Origin: DATFDN01 sp963762525
Lineage (GTDB): Bacteria > Pseudomonadota > Alphaproteobacteria > Acetobacterales > Acetobacteraceae
NCBI GenBank assembly: GCA_963762525.1
Contig: CAVXKT010000003.1
Span: 62,001 to 126,000 of the forward strand
Direction of reading: 5' to 3'
Length of the DNA stretch: 64,000 bases
The notes under the pieces are model-generated. The model was not told the origin of the DNA. It saw only the letters and a program-made list of their open reading frames with translations, and did no database searches. The translations under genes were made by a program, and so were the position numbers. Positions 25,695 through 35,950 of the stretch are shown piece after piece. How positions within the stretch are numbered: the first letter of the stretch is position 1; every line of letters begins with the position of its first letter.

Positions 25695-25771
25695 GAAGCG
25701 AGCTTATAAGACCAACCGCCGCAGGGATCGACCGTTGGCCGCGGAGGGGGTTGGGGGAGGGCGGCCTTGTG

Positions 25772-26470
25772 TCACACCTCCAGCCACTCGCGCCGGACCG
25801 CCGCCTCGGCGGCGAGCGCCGCCGGGGTGCCCTCGAAGACGATCCGGCCGTGTCCCATCACGTAGAGCCGGGCCGCGATCCGCAGCGCAATGGTAAGCTT
25901 CTGTTCGACCAGCAGGATCGATACGCCGCGCCGCGCAATCTCCGCCAGCAGCATCGCCACCTGCTCCACGAGCTTGGGCGCCAAGCCCTCGGTCGGCTCG
26001 TCGATCAGGATCAGGTCCGGATCGCCCATCAGGGTGCGGCACATCGTCAGCATCTGCTGCTCGCCCCCCGAGAGCACGCCGGCCGGGTTGTCGCGCCGCG
26101 ACGCCAGGTTCGGAAACAGAGAGAAGACGTCCTCGAATGACCAGCGCCCGACCCGGTTGGCGCGCTTGAGGCCGAGGGCGAGGTTCTGGCGCACCGTCAG
26201 GGTCGGAAATATCTGGCGGTCCTCCGGCACGTAGCCGATGCCGAGGCGGGCGATCGCATTGGCGCGCAAGCCGGCGATGTTCCGGCCACGCCAGCCCACG
26301 ATGCCTTGCGGCGCCACCAGGCCCATGATCGCCTTGCAGGTGGTGGAGCGACCGACGCCGTTGCGGCCGAGCAGGCTCACGATCTCGCCCTCGCCCACCG
26401 TCAGTGCGACGCCGTGCAGGATGTGGCTCTTGCCGTAGTAGGCGTGCAGATCGGCGACCTCGAGCGTCAT
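25772..26470 (-). CDS. livF: Branched-chain-type ABC transporter ATP-binding protein LivF
   Basis: A 232-residue ATPase: ABC signature LSGGEQQML and Walker B LILIDEPTEGL are normal. The Walker A reads GRNGVGRST, with Arg41 in place of the invariant Lys. The family is otherwise complete, including the H-loop region replaced by VEQK as in LivF. It overlaps livG by 4 nt. Confidence 0.9.
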   Translation of the reverse strand: MTLEVADLHAYYGKSHILHGVALTVGEGEIVSLLGRNGVGRSTTCKAIMGLVAPQGIVGWRGRNIAGLRANAIARLGIGYVPEDRQIFPTLTVRQNLALGLKRANRVGRWSFEDVFSLFPNLASRRDNPAGVLSGGEQQMLTMCRTLMGDPDLILIDEPTEGLAPKLVEQVAMLLAEIARRGVSILLVEQKLTIALRIAARLYVMGHGRIVFEGTPAALAAEAAVRREWLEV

Positions 26471-27215
26471 GCCGCCACCCCCAGATAGGCTTCCTGCACC
26501 GCGCGGTCGGCGCGGATCGCGGCCGGCGGTCCCGACGCGATCACCCGGCCATAGACCAGCACGGTGATGGTGTCGGCCAGATCAAACACCACCTGCATGT
26601 CGTGCTCGACCATCAGCAGCGTCTTGCCCTCCGTCACCCGCCGGATCAGCGCTATGGCATACGCGGTCTCGGTGTTGCTCATCCCGGCGGTCGGCTCATC
26701 GAGCAGGATCGCGGTGGCGCCGCCGGCGATCGTCATGCCGATTTCCAACGCCCGCTGTTCGGCATAGGAGAGCAGACCCGCCTGCACGTCGCGCCGGCCG
26801 GTGAGATTGATCTCCTCAAGCAGCGCTCGGCCGCCTCGTTCAGTACCGGCTGGCGCGACAGCGTGCGCCAGAACGAATAGCGGTAGCCGCGGCTCCATAG
26901 CAGGCTGCAGCGGATATTCTCGAACACGCTGAGCCGGTGGAATATCGAGGTGATCTGAAAACTCCGCGACAGGCCCAGGCGGTTGACGCGGTGCGGGGCC
27001 AGCGTGTCGAGCCTGGTCTCGTCGAGGCGAATCTCGCCGCTGGTCAGGCCGAACCGTCCGCTGATCAGGTTGAACAGCGTGGTCTTGCCCGCGCCGTTCG
27101 GCCCGATCAGCGCGTGGCGTTCACCGGCGGCGATGTCGAGCGTAACACCGCGGATGATTTCCGTCGCGCCGAAGTTCTTGCGGACGTCGCGCAGATGCAG
27201 GGTCGGGCGGCTCAT
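26467..27215 (-). CDS. livG: Branched-chain-type ABC transporter ATP-binding protein LivG, one frame break
   Basis: Two overlapping frames make one 249-residue ATPase. The first has Walker A GPNGAGKTT and LSRSFQITSIFHRLSVFENI; the second has YAEQRALEIGMTIA, ILLDEPTAGMS and VEHDMQVVF. The break is near 26825 (ERLLEEINLTGRRDVQAG is restored with one added base). The normal Lys here contrasts with LivF. Start overlaps the livM stop (ATGA). Confidence 0.87.
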
Positions 27216-28540
27216 CGAGGAGAGGCCGGCGCCAACCCGTCCATCAGCGCATCCCATACGGCGCGGAATCGTCGCGCCTCAACCCGCAGCCACACGATCC
27301 CGACGCCGATGGCCGCGACGGTGATGACCCACGGCTCGGCGGCATAGCACATCGGGCCTCAGACCGAACAGGTCGAGCGTCTTGCCCTCGGCGGCGCCGA
27401 TAGTCGCGAAGGACAGCATCTCCACCAGCCCGACGAAACCCGCCAGCACCAGCAGACCCGGCGGGGTCAGCCGGAGATAGGGAACCGCCAGCGCGCCAAG
27501 CCGTCCGCCGCGGAGCGATCGGCGCATGCGCGCGGAGGATGCCGGTGATCCCGGTGGGCGCGAACGTGACCATGGCGATGAACAGCAGGCCGACATAGAC
27601 GAGCCAGGAGTTCGACATCAGGCTCAGCCCGGTCTGTAACAGGGTGATCAGGACGGCGCCGATCACCGGCCCGGCGAAGCTGCCGACGCCGCCGATGAAG
27701 GCCATCAGCAGCGCGTTGCCCGATAGCGGCGCGTTGACGGCGTCGTAGGTGACGATCTCGTAGGTGATGGCATAGAGCCCGCCGGCGATGCCGGCGAACA
27801 GGCCGGACAACGCGAACTGCAGGAACCGCACCATGCGCGGGTCGTAGCCGACGAACTGGGCGCGCTCGTAGTTGTCGCGGCAGGCGTTGGCCATCCGCCC
27901 GAGCGGGGTGCCGCGCAGATAGTACATCCCGAGGGCGGCGAGCAGGGTCCAGGCGACGATCAGGTAGTAGACCTCCAGCCCATGCCCGTAATTGACGCCG
28001 AACAGGCTCCACGCGTTCTGCCGGTCGGTGGTAATGCCGCTCTCGCCGCCGAAGAAATGCTTGGAACATGATCGCCGCGGTGACGACCAGCTCGCCGATG
28101 CCGAAGGTGATCATGGCGAAGGCGGTGGTGCGCTGCTTGGTCGCCATCGCCCCGAAAACCGCCGCGAGGCCCAGGCCGCAGAGCCCGCCGGCGAGCGGCA
28201 TCAGCTCCAGCGGCAGCGGAAAACCGCTTGCCGCAGCGTTCAGGAAATGCGCCACGCAATAGCCGCCGAAGCCGAAGAACACGGCGTGGCAAAACGACAG
28301 CAGCCCGGCCTCTCCCATCAGCATGTTGTACGAAAGGGCGAAGATGATCATCATCCCCATCTGGCTGAACATGGCGGTCATGAAGCCGTTGTCGCGGGCG
28401 TGCGCATAGTCGCGGAACAGCCAGGGCAGGATGACGCCGACCAGCAGCATCCCGAGCCAGGGCCGGGCGGCGCGCAGCGAGCGGCGCGGCAGCGTGCGGC
28501 GGCCGGCGAATCCGCGCAGGCGCGCGGCGGCCGCGTTCAT
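27212..28540 (-). CDS. livM: Branched-chain-type ABC transporter permease LivM, three frame breaks
   Basis: The N-terminal frame gives FMTAMFSQMGMMIIFALSYN and GLLSFCHAVFFGFGGY. The second frame gives YYLRGTPLGRMANACRDN and AITYEIVTYDAVNAPLSG; the third gives LVLAGFVGLVEMLSFATIG. The end WVITVAAIGVGIVWLRVEAR returns to a further frame and stops at 27212 overlapping livG. Breaks are near 28068, 27520 and 27345. Corrected length is about 441 residues, with about 10 membrane helices. Confidence 0.82.
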
Positions 28541-29532
28541 GACTCGCGCGTCCCCATCAGGCCGCGCGGGCGGAAGAACAGGATCAGCACCATCAGAATG
28601 TAGGGCAACAGCGGCCCGACGCGGGCGAGCGGGATGGTCATGATCTCGCCCGCCAGATTGTCGCCCGCGGGTGATACGCCGAGCGGCGCGAGCAGGCCGG
28701 CGATCGAGCCGTTCACCATCACCGCGGCGGTCTGCACCATGCCCATGAAGATCGAGGCGATGAAGCAGCCGGCGAGCGAGCCGAGGCCGCCGAACACCAC
28801 CACCACGAAGACGATCGGCCCCATGGCGTCCGCCATGCCGGAATCGGTGGTGAAATAGTTGCCGCCGATCACGCCCGCGAGGCCGGCCAGCGCGCAGCCG
28901 CCGGCGAAGACGATGGTGAACACCCGCGGAACATCATGGCCGAGCGCGCTTACCATATCCGGATGCGTCAACGCCGCCTGGATGATCAGGCCGATGCGGG
29001 TCTTCTTCAACAGCAGCCAGATGCCGAGCAGCATTCCCGCCGTGACCAGCAGCATGAATCCGCGATACGCCGGGAAGTTCTCGCCGTACAGCCGGAACAG
29101 CGGGAAATTCAGCCCGGGGGGCACCTGGTAGGGCACCGCGAGCGTGCCCCAGACCATCATCACCGCGCGCTGGAAGATGAACACCAGGCCGAAGGTGAAC
29201 AGCAGCTCGGCGATGTGGCCGTTGACGTGGCAGCGCCGCAGACCCCAGACCTCGATCGCCGCGCCGATCAGTCCGCAGGCGAGCGGGGCGAGGATCAGCC
29301 CGGCCCAGAAATCCAGGTATTTGCTGGCGGTGAAGGCGAAGTAGGCGCCCAGCATGTAGATGCTGGCATGGGCGAAATTGAGGACGCCCATCATGGAGAA
29401 GATGAGCGTGAGCCCGCTCGCCAGCATGAACAGCAACATGCCGTAGACGAGGCCGCTGAGCAGCGTGTCGAGAGAAGCTGCATCGGCGCCGACTGCCACC
29501 TCTCCCGCCGGCGAGCGGAGGGGGAGCGGCAC
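28537..29532 (-). CDS. livH: Branched-chain-type ABC transporter permease LivH
   Basis: A 331-residue permease: SGLVYGMLLFMLASGLTLIF then MMGVLNFAHASIYMLGAYFA, and VFGGLGSLAGCFIASIFMG, are the LivH hallmarks. It has about eight helices. The GTG at 29532 gives an unusually long N-terminus; a GTG at 29499 just before AVGADAASL is at least as likely. It overlaps livM by 4 nt. Confidence 0.88.
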   Translation of the reverse strand: MPLPLRSPAGEVAVGADAASLDTLLSGLVYGMLLFMLASGLTLIFSMMGVLNFAHASIYMLGAYFAFTASKYLDFWAGLILAPLACGLIGAAIEVWGLRRCHVNGHIAELLFTFGLVFIFQRAVMMVWGTLAVPYQVPPGLNFPLFRLYGENFPAYRGFMLLVTAGMLLGIWLLLKKTRIGLIIQAALTHPDMVSALGHDVPRVFTIVFAGGCALAGLAGVIGGNYFTTDSGMADAMGPIVFVVVVFGGLGSLAGCFIASIFMGMVQTAAVMVNGSIAGLLAPLGVSPAGDNLAGEIMTIPLARVGPLLPYILMVLILFFRPRGLMGTRES

Positions 29533-29581
29533 CGCCGCCGTCGCTCCCGCTGCAGGGTCGCGCGCACGCCGTTCATCGCGC

Positions 29582-30836
29582 TTACGAGGACGGCCGCTTC
29601 ATGTTGCAGGTGGTCGGCATCACCTCGTCCTCGGCGGGCACCGTGTAGATGGTCTTGAAGCCCAGACCGGTGCCCTCGGTGTCGTATTTCACGCCCTTGG
29701 TCAGCAGGCCCTCGTAGTACGGCAGAATGAGCTGATGGTCGGCCTTGCGCATCGTCTCCGTCTTGTCCAACAGATCCTTCTGCTGCATCCCTTCGAGGTT
29801 CTGGGCGATCTTCAGGACGTCCACCGAACCTGCCTGCGTGATGGCGCGTGACAGCATTTCGAACATCACCACCCAGGGCTGCTCCACGAAGTCGAATTTG
29901 TGGTCCTTGCGGAAGCCGAGGTCGAACTTCTCGGCCGACGGGATGTTCAGCTCGACCGGCAGATTCTCGTTATACTCCATGATTACCGTCAGCCGGTCGG
30001 CGCCTTCCTGGCCGATCGCCGTCACCGCGCCGGTGAGGTAGGCGAGGTAGGTGTCGAAGCGGACCGGCAGCCCGGCATCGACGGCGGCCTTCATCAGCAG
30101 ATTGAGATCCGGCCCATAATTGCCGGTGACGACCGACTGCGCGCCGGAGTTCTTGATCTTGGTGACATAGGGCGAGAAGTCCTTTACCTGACCGAGCGGC
30201 ACGAACTCGTCGCCGACGATCTGGATGTCCGGCCGAAGCTGCGCCAGGAACTTCTTGGTGTCGTGCTCGATCGAGTGGCCGAACACGTAGTCCTGGTTCA
30301 TCAAATAGACCTTCTTGACGTCGGCCGGCAGCGATTTGATGCGCGCATAGGCCCGCTGTTCCACTGAACCGGCGAAGCGGAATTGCCAGAAATCGCAAAG
30401 GGGGGCGTTGGTAAGCTCGGTCGCGAGCGCGCCGCAGTTGAGGTAGATGACCCGATGGTCGGGGTTGCGCTCGTTGTTCTTCGCCACTCCGCCGATAAGG
30501 GCCGTGGCGACGTTCGAGCCGACGCATTGCATCACGAACGGCATGTTCTGGTCGGTGACGCGCTTCAGCGCGATCAATGCCTCGGACGGTTGGAGCTTGT
30601 CGTCGAACGTGGCGATCTCGAACTTCTTGCCCAACGGCGGCATGCGGGCGTTCACGTCATCGACGATGATAGTGCAGCACCTGAAGGAACTGATCGCCGC
30701 TCATGGCGAACGGCCCGGAGAACGGATCGATATAGCCGATCTTGATCGTATCATCGGCGGCGCGTGCCGGCGCGAATATGCTGAGCAGCCCGAGCACGGC
30801 GCCGCAGATCGCGGCGCAGATCCCCCGACGAATCAT
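29582..30836 (-). CDS. livK: Branched-chain-type ABC transporter substrate-binding protein, one frame break
   Basis: ATG at 30836 follows aaggagg. A signal peptide (ICAAICGAVLGLLSIF ending ARAAD) precedes IKIGYIDPFSGPFAMSGDQ. Near 30664 one extra base breaks the frame; restored it reads LHYIVDDVNARMPPLGKKFE and continues to VYLMNQDYVFGHSIEH and PTTCNMKRPSS. It is a type I periplasmic binding fold of about 417 residues. The ligand cannot be read from sequence. First gene of livK-H-M-G-F. Confidence 0.86.
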
Positions 30837-30938
30837 ATTTCCTCCTTGTGGCCCGCGCTGGCGGCGAGTTGCCGAAGAGACTAGGCGGCCGCCGAAAGCC
30901 GAGTTCAAATTCCTCCCGAACGATGATGGAGGAGAGCT

Positions 30939-32145
30939 TTGACCGTCGCCGTCAGGCTTTGCGCCGCCCTCATGTGCGGATGCGCCCTCGCCCACTTCCT
31001 CGCGCCGCGTCGCGCCGCGGCGGAGGTCTCCGCCGCCTCGCCATCGGTACAAGCCGCCATCGTCGCCGCCGTCGAGCACGAGCGAGCGGTTTACGGCGGC
31101 CGGACGCCGGTTCCGGGCGTGCTCGTCGGCGTCCGGGACGGGTCGGGCGGCAGCTATGTGCACGGCTTCGGCGAGGCCGATCTGGCGACGCACCGCCCGA
31201 TGTCGGCGGCCGATCACTTCCGCATCGGCAGCAACACCAAGACCTTCGTCATCAGCGTGCTGCTGCAATTGGTCGATGAGGGCAAGCTCGGCCTCGACGA
31301 TACGCTGAGCCGCTTCTCGCTCGGCGTGAAGATCCCCGATGGCGAGCACATCACGGTGCGCGAGTTGTGCCAGATGCGCAGCGGTTTGTTCGAGGCCTAC
31401 GACACCCCGGAGATCGATCCGGCGGCCATCAAGCCCGACAGCCAATTCGACCCGCGCACGCTGATCGGCTGGGCGGTGAAACAGAAGCCCTATTTTCCGC
31501 CGGGCACCGGCTATCGCTACAGCAACACCAATTATCTGATTCTGGGATTGCTGATCGAGAGTTTCTACCGGCGATTCCGTCGGCAACCAAATTCGTACGC
31601 GGTTGCTGAAGCCGTTCCATCTGACCGAGACCAGCTACCCGGCCGGCCAGGCGATGCCGGATCCGTGGGCGCGCGGCTACGGGCTCGGCAAGGACGGTAT
31701 GTGGGAGGACGTGAGCAATACCATCCCGGTCTCGTTGATGGGCGCGGCGGGGGAGATGATCTCGGATATGGACGACATGCGGCGCTGGCTCTTGCTCTAT
31801 ATCGGCGGCAAGACCAACGGCGCGGCGACGCAGCGCGCGCGGATGGACTGCATTCCGACCGGCGAGGGCAATCTGGCATTCGGTCTCGGCGTCGGCTGCA
31901 GCGCCGGCTGGTTCGGCTATACCGGCGGCCTGCCCGGCTACAACACCGCCGGATACGTGTTTCCCGCCGCCGACGTGACCATCATCGCCTGGGTCACGCT
32001 GCAGGCGGACAAGCCGATCCCGGGCGTCGCCAACGCGATCTTCCGCGACATCGCGCGCATCATGGAGCCGGACAATGATCCGTTCGTGTTCGCCGAGCCC
32101 GCGGCCGATCCGGCGGCGCATCCGGCGGCCGATGCGATCAAATGA
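30939..32145 (+). CDS. Exported serine hydrolase (class C beta-lactamase/D-Ala-D-Ala carboxypeptidase fold), one frame break
   Basis: TTG start at 30939 follows ggaggag; a signal peptide ends RAAAEV. The nucleophile motif S-x-x-K is in FRIGSNTKTFV, the Tyr motif in YRYSNTNYLILG, and the third motif is YTGGLPGYN in place of HxG/KTG. The frame breaks near 31575 (an extra t; restored TGDSVGNQIRTRLLKPFH). Repaired length is about 401 residues. Role may be peptidoglycan or small-ester hydrolysis. It is divergent from livK. Confidence 0.83.
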
Positions 32146-32400
32146 GGACGGCGCGGCGGCGGTTCCCCTCGGCGGGGGAGGGGCGCTGCTTGCGGCCGCA
32201 TCGGGCGAAAGTCGCGCCGGTGGTTTTCACGCACCACCGCAAATCGAGCCGATCCGAGTCCGATCTCGGCCGTAATCCCGGCCGTTGTTCACGATCTCGT
32301 TGCGTGACAATCACGGTATTGGTGCAGGACTGTATCGATCGCCCGATCCGGACGGGCCACGCCCGGACCGGGCCTGACCCGAGCACGACGGAAATGCACG

Positions 32401-32689
32401 ATGCCAAAGTTTACCCGCCATTATACCGCCGCCCTGATCCTGCTGGGAAGCGCCGTCGCCGGCTGCACGCAGCTGCCGGGGCAGCGGTACACGATTGCCG
32501 ACCTCGCCCCCGCTCGGCCGCCGTCGTCGCCGCCGAGTGCCGCTACGAGGGCGACCTTGCGGGACCGCCCGGAATCGGCTTCTGGGCAAACCGGCCGGGG
32601 TCGAGCTCGGCCTCGGTCTGCTCGGCGGCATCCTCAACGGCGTCAACCGGCAGCGATTGGTCGACGAGTGCATCGCCGGGAGGGAGTAG
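32401..32689 (+). CDS. Small lipoprotein, two frame breaks
   Basis: ATG at 32401 opens a lipoprotein signal with lipobox AVAGC (Cys22), followed by TQLPGQRYTIADLAP. The frame is then lost: AAVVAAECRYEGDLAG and then KPAGVELGLGLLGGILNGV plus NRQRLVDECIAGRE lie in other frames, ending at TAG 32689. The restored protein is about 95 residues with a glycine-rich hydrophobic segment. Family unknown. Confidence 0.5.
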
Positions 32690-32776
32690 TGCCACGCCGG
32701 AGTCCATCAGGCCGAGTTTGTATCACCTGACACTGACCACCGGATACGCGCGGCGCGCCAGCGCTGCGACGACCTG

Positions 32777-32917
32777 ATGCCCGAGGTGATCGACCGGCTG
32801 TTGCCGCTGGTCGATGCCGGCGGTCCGATTCCGGCGCTGGACGGCTGGTATGTCCACGCTGTGCTTCCAACTCGCGCGATCAGCGATCGTATACGGCACG
32901 CCGAAAAGCCGCGGTGA
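32777..32917 (+). CDS. Coding-like 46-residue ORF or gene remnant
   Basis: The frame MPEVIDRLLPLVDAGG, PIPALDGWYVHAVLP, TRAISDRIRHAEKPR has protein-like composition and is open upstream as far as the lipoprotein stop (TAG at 32687). No ribosome site is clear at the ATG. It may be the tail of a lost gene. No family is recognised. Confidence 0.25.
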   Translation: MPEVIDRLLPLVDAGGPIPALDGWYVHAVLPTRAISDRIRHAEKPR

Positions 32918-32925
32918 TGAATTCG

Positions 32926-33134
32926 CTTGGCTACGCGTGAGGATGCCCCGCAGGGCCGTTGCGTACGCGGTGAGGGTGCCCCGGAGGGCTGTTGTGTACG
33001 CGGTGAGGGTGCCCCGGAGGGCCGTTGTGTACGCGGTCCGGGTGCTCGACTGCCCCGTTGTGTACGCGCTCCGGTGCCCGGCGGCGCGAAAGTGTACGCG
33101 GTCGGGGTGCCTGAATCGCCCGTTGTGTACGCGC
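32926..33134. repeat. Seven-copy 32-33-bp tandem repeat
   Basis: A core gtgtacgcg recurs with tacgcg at 32932, 32964, 32997, 33030, 33063, 33095 and 33128, a spacing of 32 or 33 bp. The central unit runs as gttgtgtacgcggtgagg followed by gtgccccggagggcc; the two middle copies are nearly identical and the outer ones degenerate. It occupies the space between a convergent lipoprotein/ORF and the envC-like stop. The 33-bp period would encode an 11-residue repeat, but no start or ribosome site supports translation. Confidence 0.8.
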
Positions 33135-34376
33135 TCAGCTCACCCCGATCAGCGGCGCCGGGTTGACCGGCTCGCCGCGCCGGCGCAGCTCGAGATAGAG
33201 CGTCGGCGGCGTGCCCTCGGGCATGGCGCCCACCGGCTCGCCGCGGCGGAGGCTGCGGCCGGGCTTGGTGTCGAGGCGGTCGAGGCCGGCCAGGACCGCA
33301 TCCTCCCCGCCGCCGCAGTCGATGATCAGCAGCTTGCCGTAGCTGCGGAAGGGCGCGGCGAAGGCGACCCGCCCGTCGCAGGGCGCCAGCACCCGCGCGC
33401 CCGGCGCGGTGCGCCAGGACAGGCCCGCGGCCGGTCCGGCCTCGGTCGGCTGGCCCCAGGCGCGGATCAGGGTGCCGGAGCTGGGGGGCATCAGCCGCTG
33501 CCCGCTCGCCGCGACCGGGCTCTGCGCGATCGGCACGCCGAGCTCGCCTCTCGGCGCGGCGCCGGTCCTCTTCGCGCCGAGCCTGCTCCAGCTGCGCGAG
33601 CAAGGCGCGCAGGCTGGTCGCGCGCTCGCCTGCGTCGGCGGCGCGTCTGGCGGCGTCCTGCTCGTCGTCGAGCGCGGTCTGGCGGCTGCGTGCGGTGGCG
33701 GCGAGCTCGGCGTCCAGCACCCGCGCCGCGGCGCGCTGCGCCTGCTCGGCTCGGGCGAGAATCGGTGCCTCGGCAGCCTCCGCCGAGCGCGCCGCGCCAA
33801 GCTCCGCCTCCTCCCGGCGAAGCGCCGTCGCCTGCGTCTCCAGTTGCCGGGCGACGCCCCGCAGCACCAGCAGGCCACGCGCCGCATCTTCGGGCGGCAG
33901 GGGTGAGGCGAGCAGGGTCTCGGCGGGGTAGCGCGAGAGCCGCAGGGCGATCGGCAGCAGCGGGGCGAGCGCCGCCGAATCGGCCGCGACCCGCGCCCGG
34001 CCGCGTCCCGCGCTTGCGCCAGCGCCGCCATGCGCTCGGCCGCGCGCAGCGTCGCCGCCTCGGCCGCCCGCAGCCGTTCGGTCGCCCGCATCCGTTCGGC
34101 GCCGAGGGCGGCCGAGGCCGCCGCCGCCTTGGCCGCGCGAGCGGCGGCGGCGGCGCGCGCGGTGAGCGCCGCCGAACGGGCGGCGTCGGCGGCGGCGACT
34201 TGGCGGGCCGCTTCGGCTTGGCGGGCGGCCTCGGCTTGATGGGCCGCCGCCTTCGAGACCGCGTCGGCGTGCCGGGCCGCCGCCGTCCGGGAGGCATCGG
34301 CCCGGCGACGGGCGTCCTCGGGATGGGACGCCCCGATCAGCAACAGCGCCAAAAGGCTAATCGCGCCGCGCCGCAT
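33135..34376 (-). CDS. envC: EnvC-like murein hydrolase activator (coiled coil plus M23/LytM domain), frame breaks
   Basis: A signal-anchor start MRRGAISLLALLLIG is followed by long alanine/arginine coiled coil. A break near 33995 moves the coiled coil into another frame (VARQLETQATALRREEAEL), and a second near 33560 returns to the C-terminal LytM domain: GVPIAQSPVAASGQRLMPP, GARVLAPCDGRVAFAAPF and YGKLLIIDCGGGEDAVLAG. The LytM domain lacks the HxH zinc motif, as in amidase activators. It overlaps the end of gpmI by 20 nt, an arrangement common in alphaproteobacteria. Confidence 0.8.
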   Translation of the reverse strand: MRRGAISLLALLLIGASHPEDARRRADASRTAAARHADAVSKAAAHQAEAARQAEAARQVAAADAARSAALTARAAAAARAAKAAAASAALGAERMRATERLRAAEAATLRAAERMAALAQARDAAGRGSRPIRRRSPRCCRSPCGSRATPPRPCSPHPCRPKMRRVACWCCGASPGNWRRRRRRFAGRRRSLARRARRRLPRHRFSPEPSRRSAPRRGCWTPSSPPPHAAARPRSTTSRTPPDAPPTQASARPACAPCSRSWSRLGAKRTGAAPRGELGVPIAQSPVAASGQRLMPPSSGTLIRAWGQPTEAGPAAGLSWRTAPGARVLAPCDGRVAFAAPFRSYGKLLIIDCGGGEDAVLAGLDRLDTKPGRSLRRGEPVGAMPEGTPPTLYLELRRRGEPVNPAPLIGVS

Positions 34377-35889
34377 CGGCGATCAGGCTGTGCCCGGTCA
34401 TCTCCGCCGGCTGCCGCAGGCCCATCAGCGCCAGCAAGGTGGGCGCGAGATCGGCCAGCCGGCCATCCTTGAGGCGGTCCCCGCCGCCCATGAGCAGAAC
34501 CGGGACCGGATTGGTGGTGTGCGCCGTGTGCGGGCCGCCCGTTGCGGGATCGCGCATCAGCTCGCAATTGCCGTGATCGGCGGTGACGAGCAGCGCGCCG
34601 CCTTGCCTGCGCACCGCCTCGGCGATGCGGCCCGAGCCCGGCATCGACCGTCTCCACCGCCTTGATCGCCGCCGTCAGGCTGCCGGTGTGTCCGACCATG
34701 TCGGGATTGGCGTAATTCAGCACGATCAGGTCATAGCGCCCGGAGGCGATCGCTTCCACGACCCGGTCGGTCAGCTCGGGCGCCGACATCTCGGGTTGCA
34801 GATCATAGGTCGCGACCTTCGGCGAGGGCACCAGGATGCGGTCCTCGCCGGCGAAGGGCGTCTCTCGGCCGCCGTTCAGGAAGTAGGTGACGTGCGGGTA
34901 TTTCTCGGTCTCGGCGGCGCGGAGCTGGGTGCGCCCGGCCGCCGCCATGACCTCGCCCAGCAGGTTGTCCAGGGGCTCGGGCGGGAACAGGGTGGCGAGG
35001 AAGCGGTCCAGCTCGGTGCTGTACTGCGTCATCCCGAGTGCGGCGGCGAAGCGCGGCCGCTGCGGGCGAGGGAAGCCGTCGAAGGCGGGATCGAGCAGTG
35101 CGGCCAGGATCTCCCGCACCCGGTCGGCACGGAAGTTGAAGCACAGCAGCCCGTCGCCGTCGCGCATTCCGCCGTAGCCGCCGATCACGGCGGGGACGAC
35201 GAACTCGTCGGTGACGTCCTGGGCGTAGGCGTCCGCCATCGCCGCCGCGGCATCGGGAAGCGCGCGCCCTCGCCGTCGCGCGATGGCCCGGAAGGCCCGC
35301 TCGACGCGTTCCCATCGCTTGTCGCGGTCCATCGCGTAGTAGCGGCCGCAGACGGTCGCGACCGTCGCGCCGGCGGGCAGCGCGGCGGCGAGCCGGGCGA
35401 GGTCGTCGCGCTCCCGACCGGGGCGGGGTGTCGCGCCCGTCGGTGAAGGCGTGGACGCACACCGGGATCGCGGCGTCGGCCAACAGTTGCGCGAGCGCCG
35501 CCGCATGGTCCTGGTGCGAATGCACCCCGCCCGGGGACACCAGGCCAAGCAGATGGCAGCGTCCGCCGCTTTGCCGCAGCCGGCTCGATGAAAGCGCGCA
35601 TCGCCGCATTGCCGCAACCTCACCGGCGGCGAAGGCCTGTCGCGATGCGGGGCAGGTCCTGCATGACGACGCGCCCGGCGCCGATATTCATGATGGCCGA
35701 CTTCGGAATTGCCCATCTGCCCCTCGGGCAGCCCGACATCGCGGCCGGAGGTGCGCAGAAAGGCATGCGGGCAAGTGGACCAGAGCCGGTCGAATACGGG
35801 CTTCTTCGCCAGCCGAACGGCGTTGTCCGCAGTCTCCTCGCGCCAGCCGAAGCCGTCGAGGATCATCAGCATCACCGGCCGAATCGGCA
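34357..35889 (-). CDS. gpmI: 2,3-bisphosphoglycerate-independent phosphoglycerate mutase, several frame breaks
   Basis: It interconverts 3- and 2-phosphoglycerate. ATG at 35889 gives PIRPVMLMILDGFGWREE; the catalytic Ser is in GQMGNSEVGH. Frame breaks near 35694 and at two or three points to 35430 scatter LLGLVSPGGVHSHQDH and IPVCVHAFTDGRDTPP over other frames; FNFRADRVREI and DLIVLNYANPDMVGHTG follow in the main frame. A last break near 34645 leads to LLVTADHGNCELM. The span is 1533 nt, 510 residues, the family length, so indels nearly cancel. Confidence 0.87.
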
Positions 35890-35950
35890 TCCCGTCATCT
35901 CCGCAACGTTCCGTAGCGCCGCGCCCGCCGGCGGACAAGCAAGCGGCGCC

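Noticed and set aside
32926..33134. Possible CRISPR array
   Set aside because: The 33-bp units are contiguous with no unique spacers between them, and no cas genes are present.
32814..34472. Long plus-strand frame through the tandem repeat and envC
   Set aside because: It is antisense to EnvC; repeat translation gives low-complexity sequence without a ribosome site.
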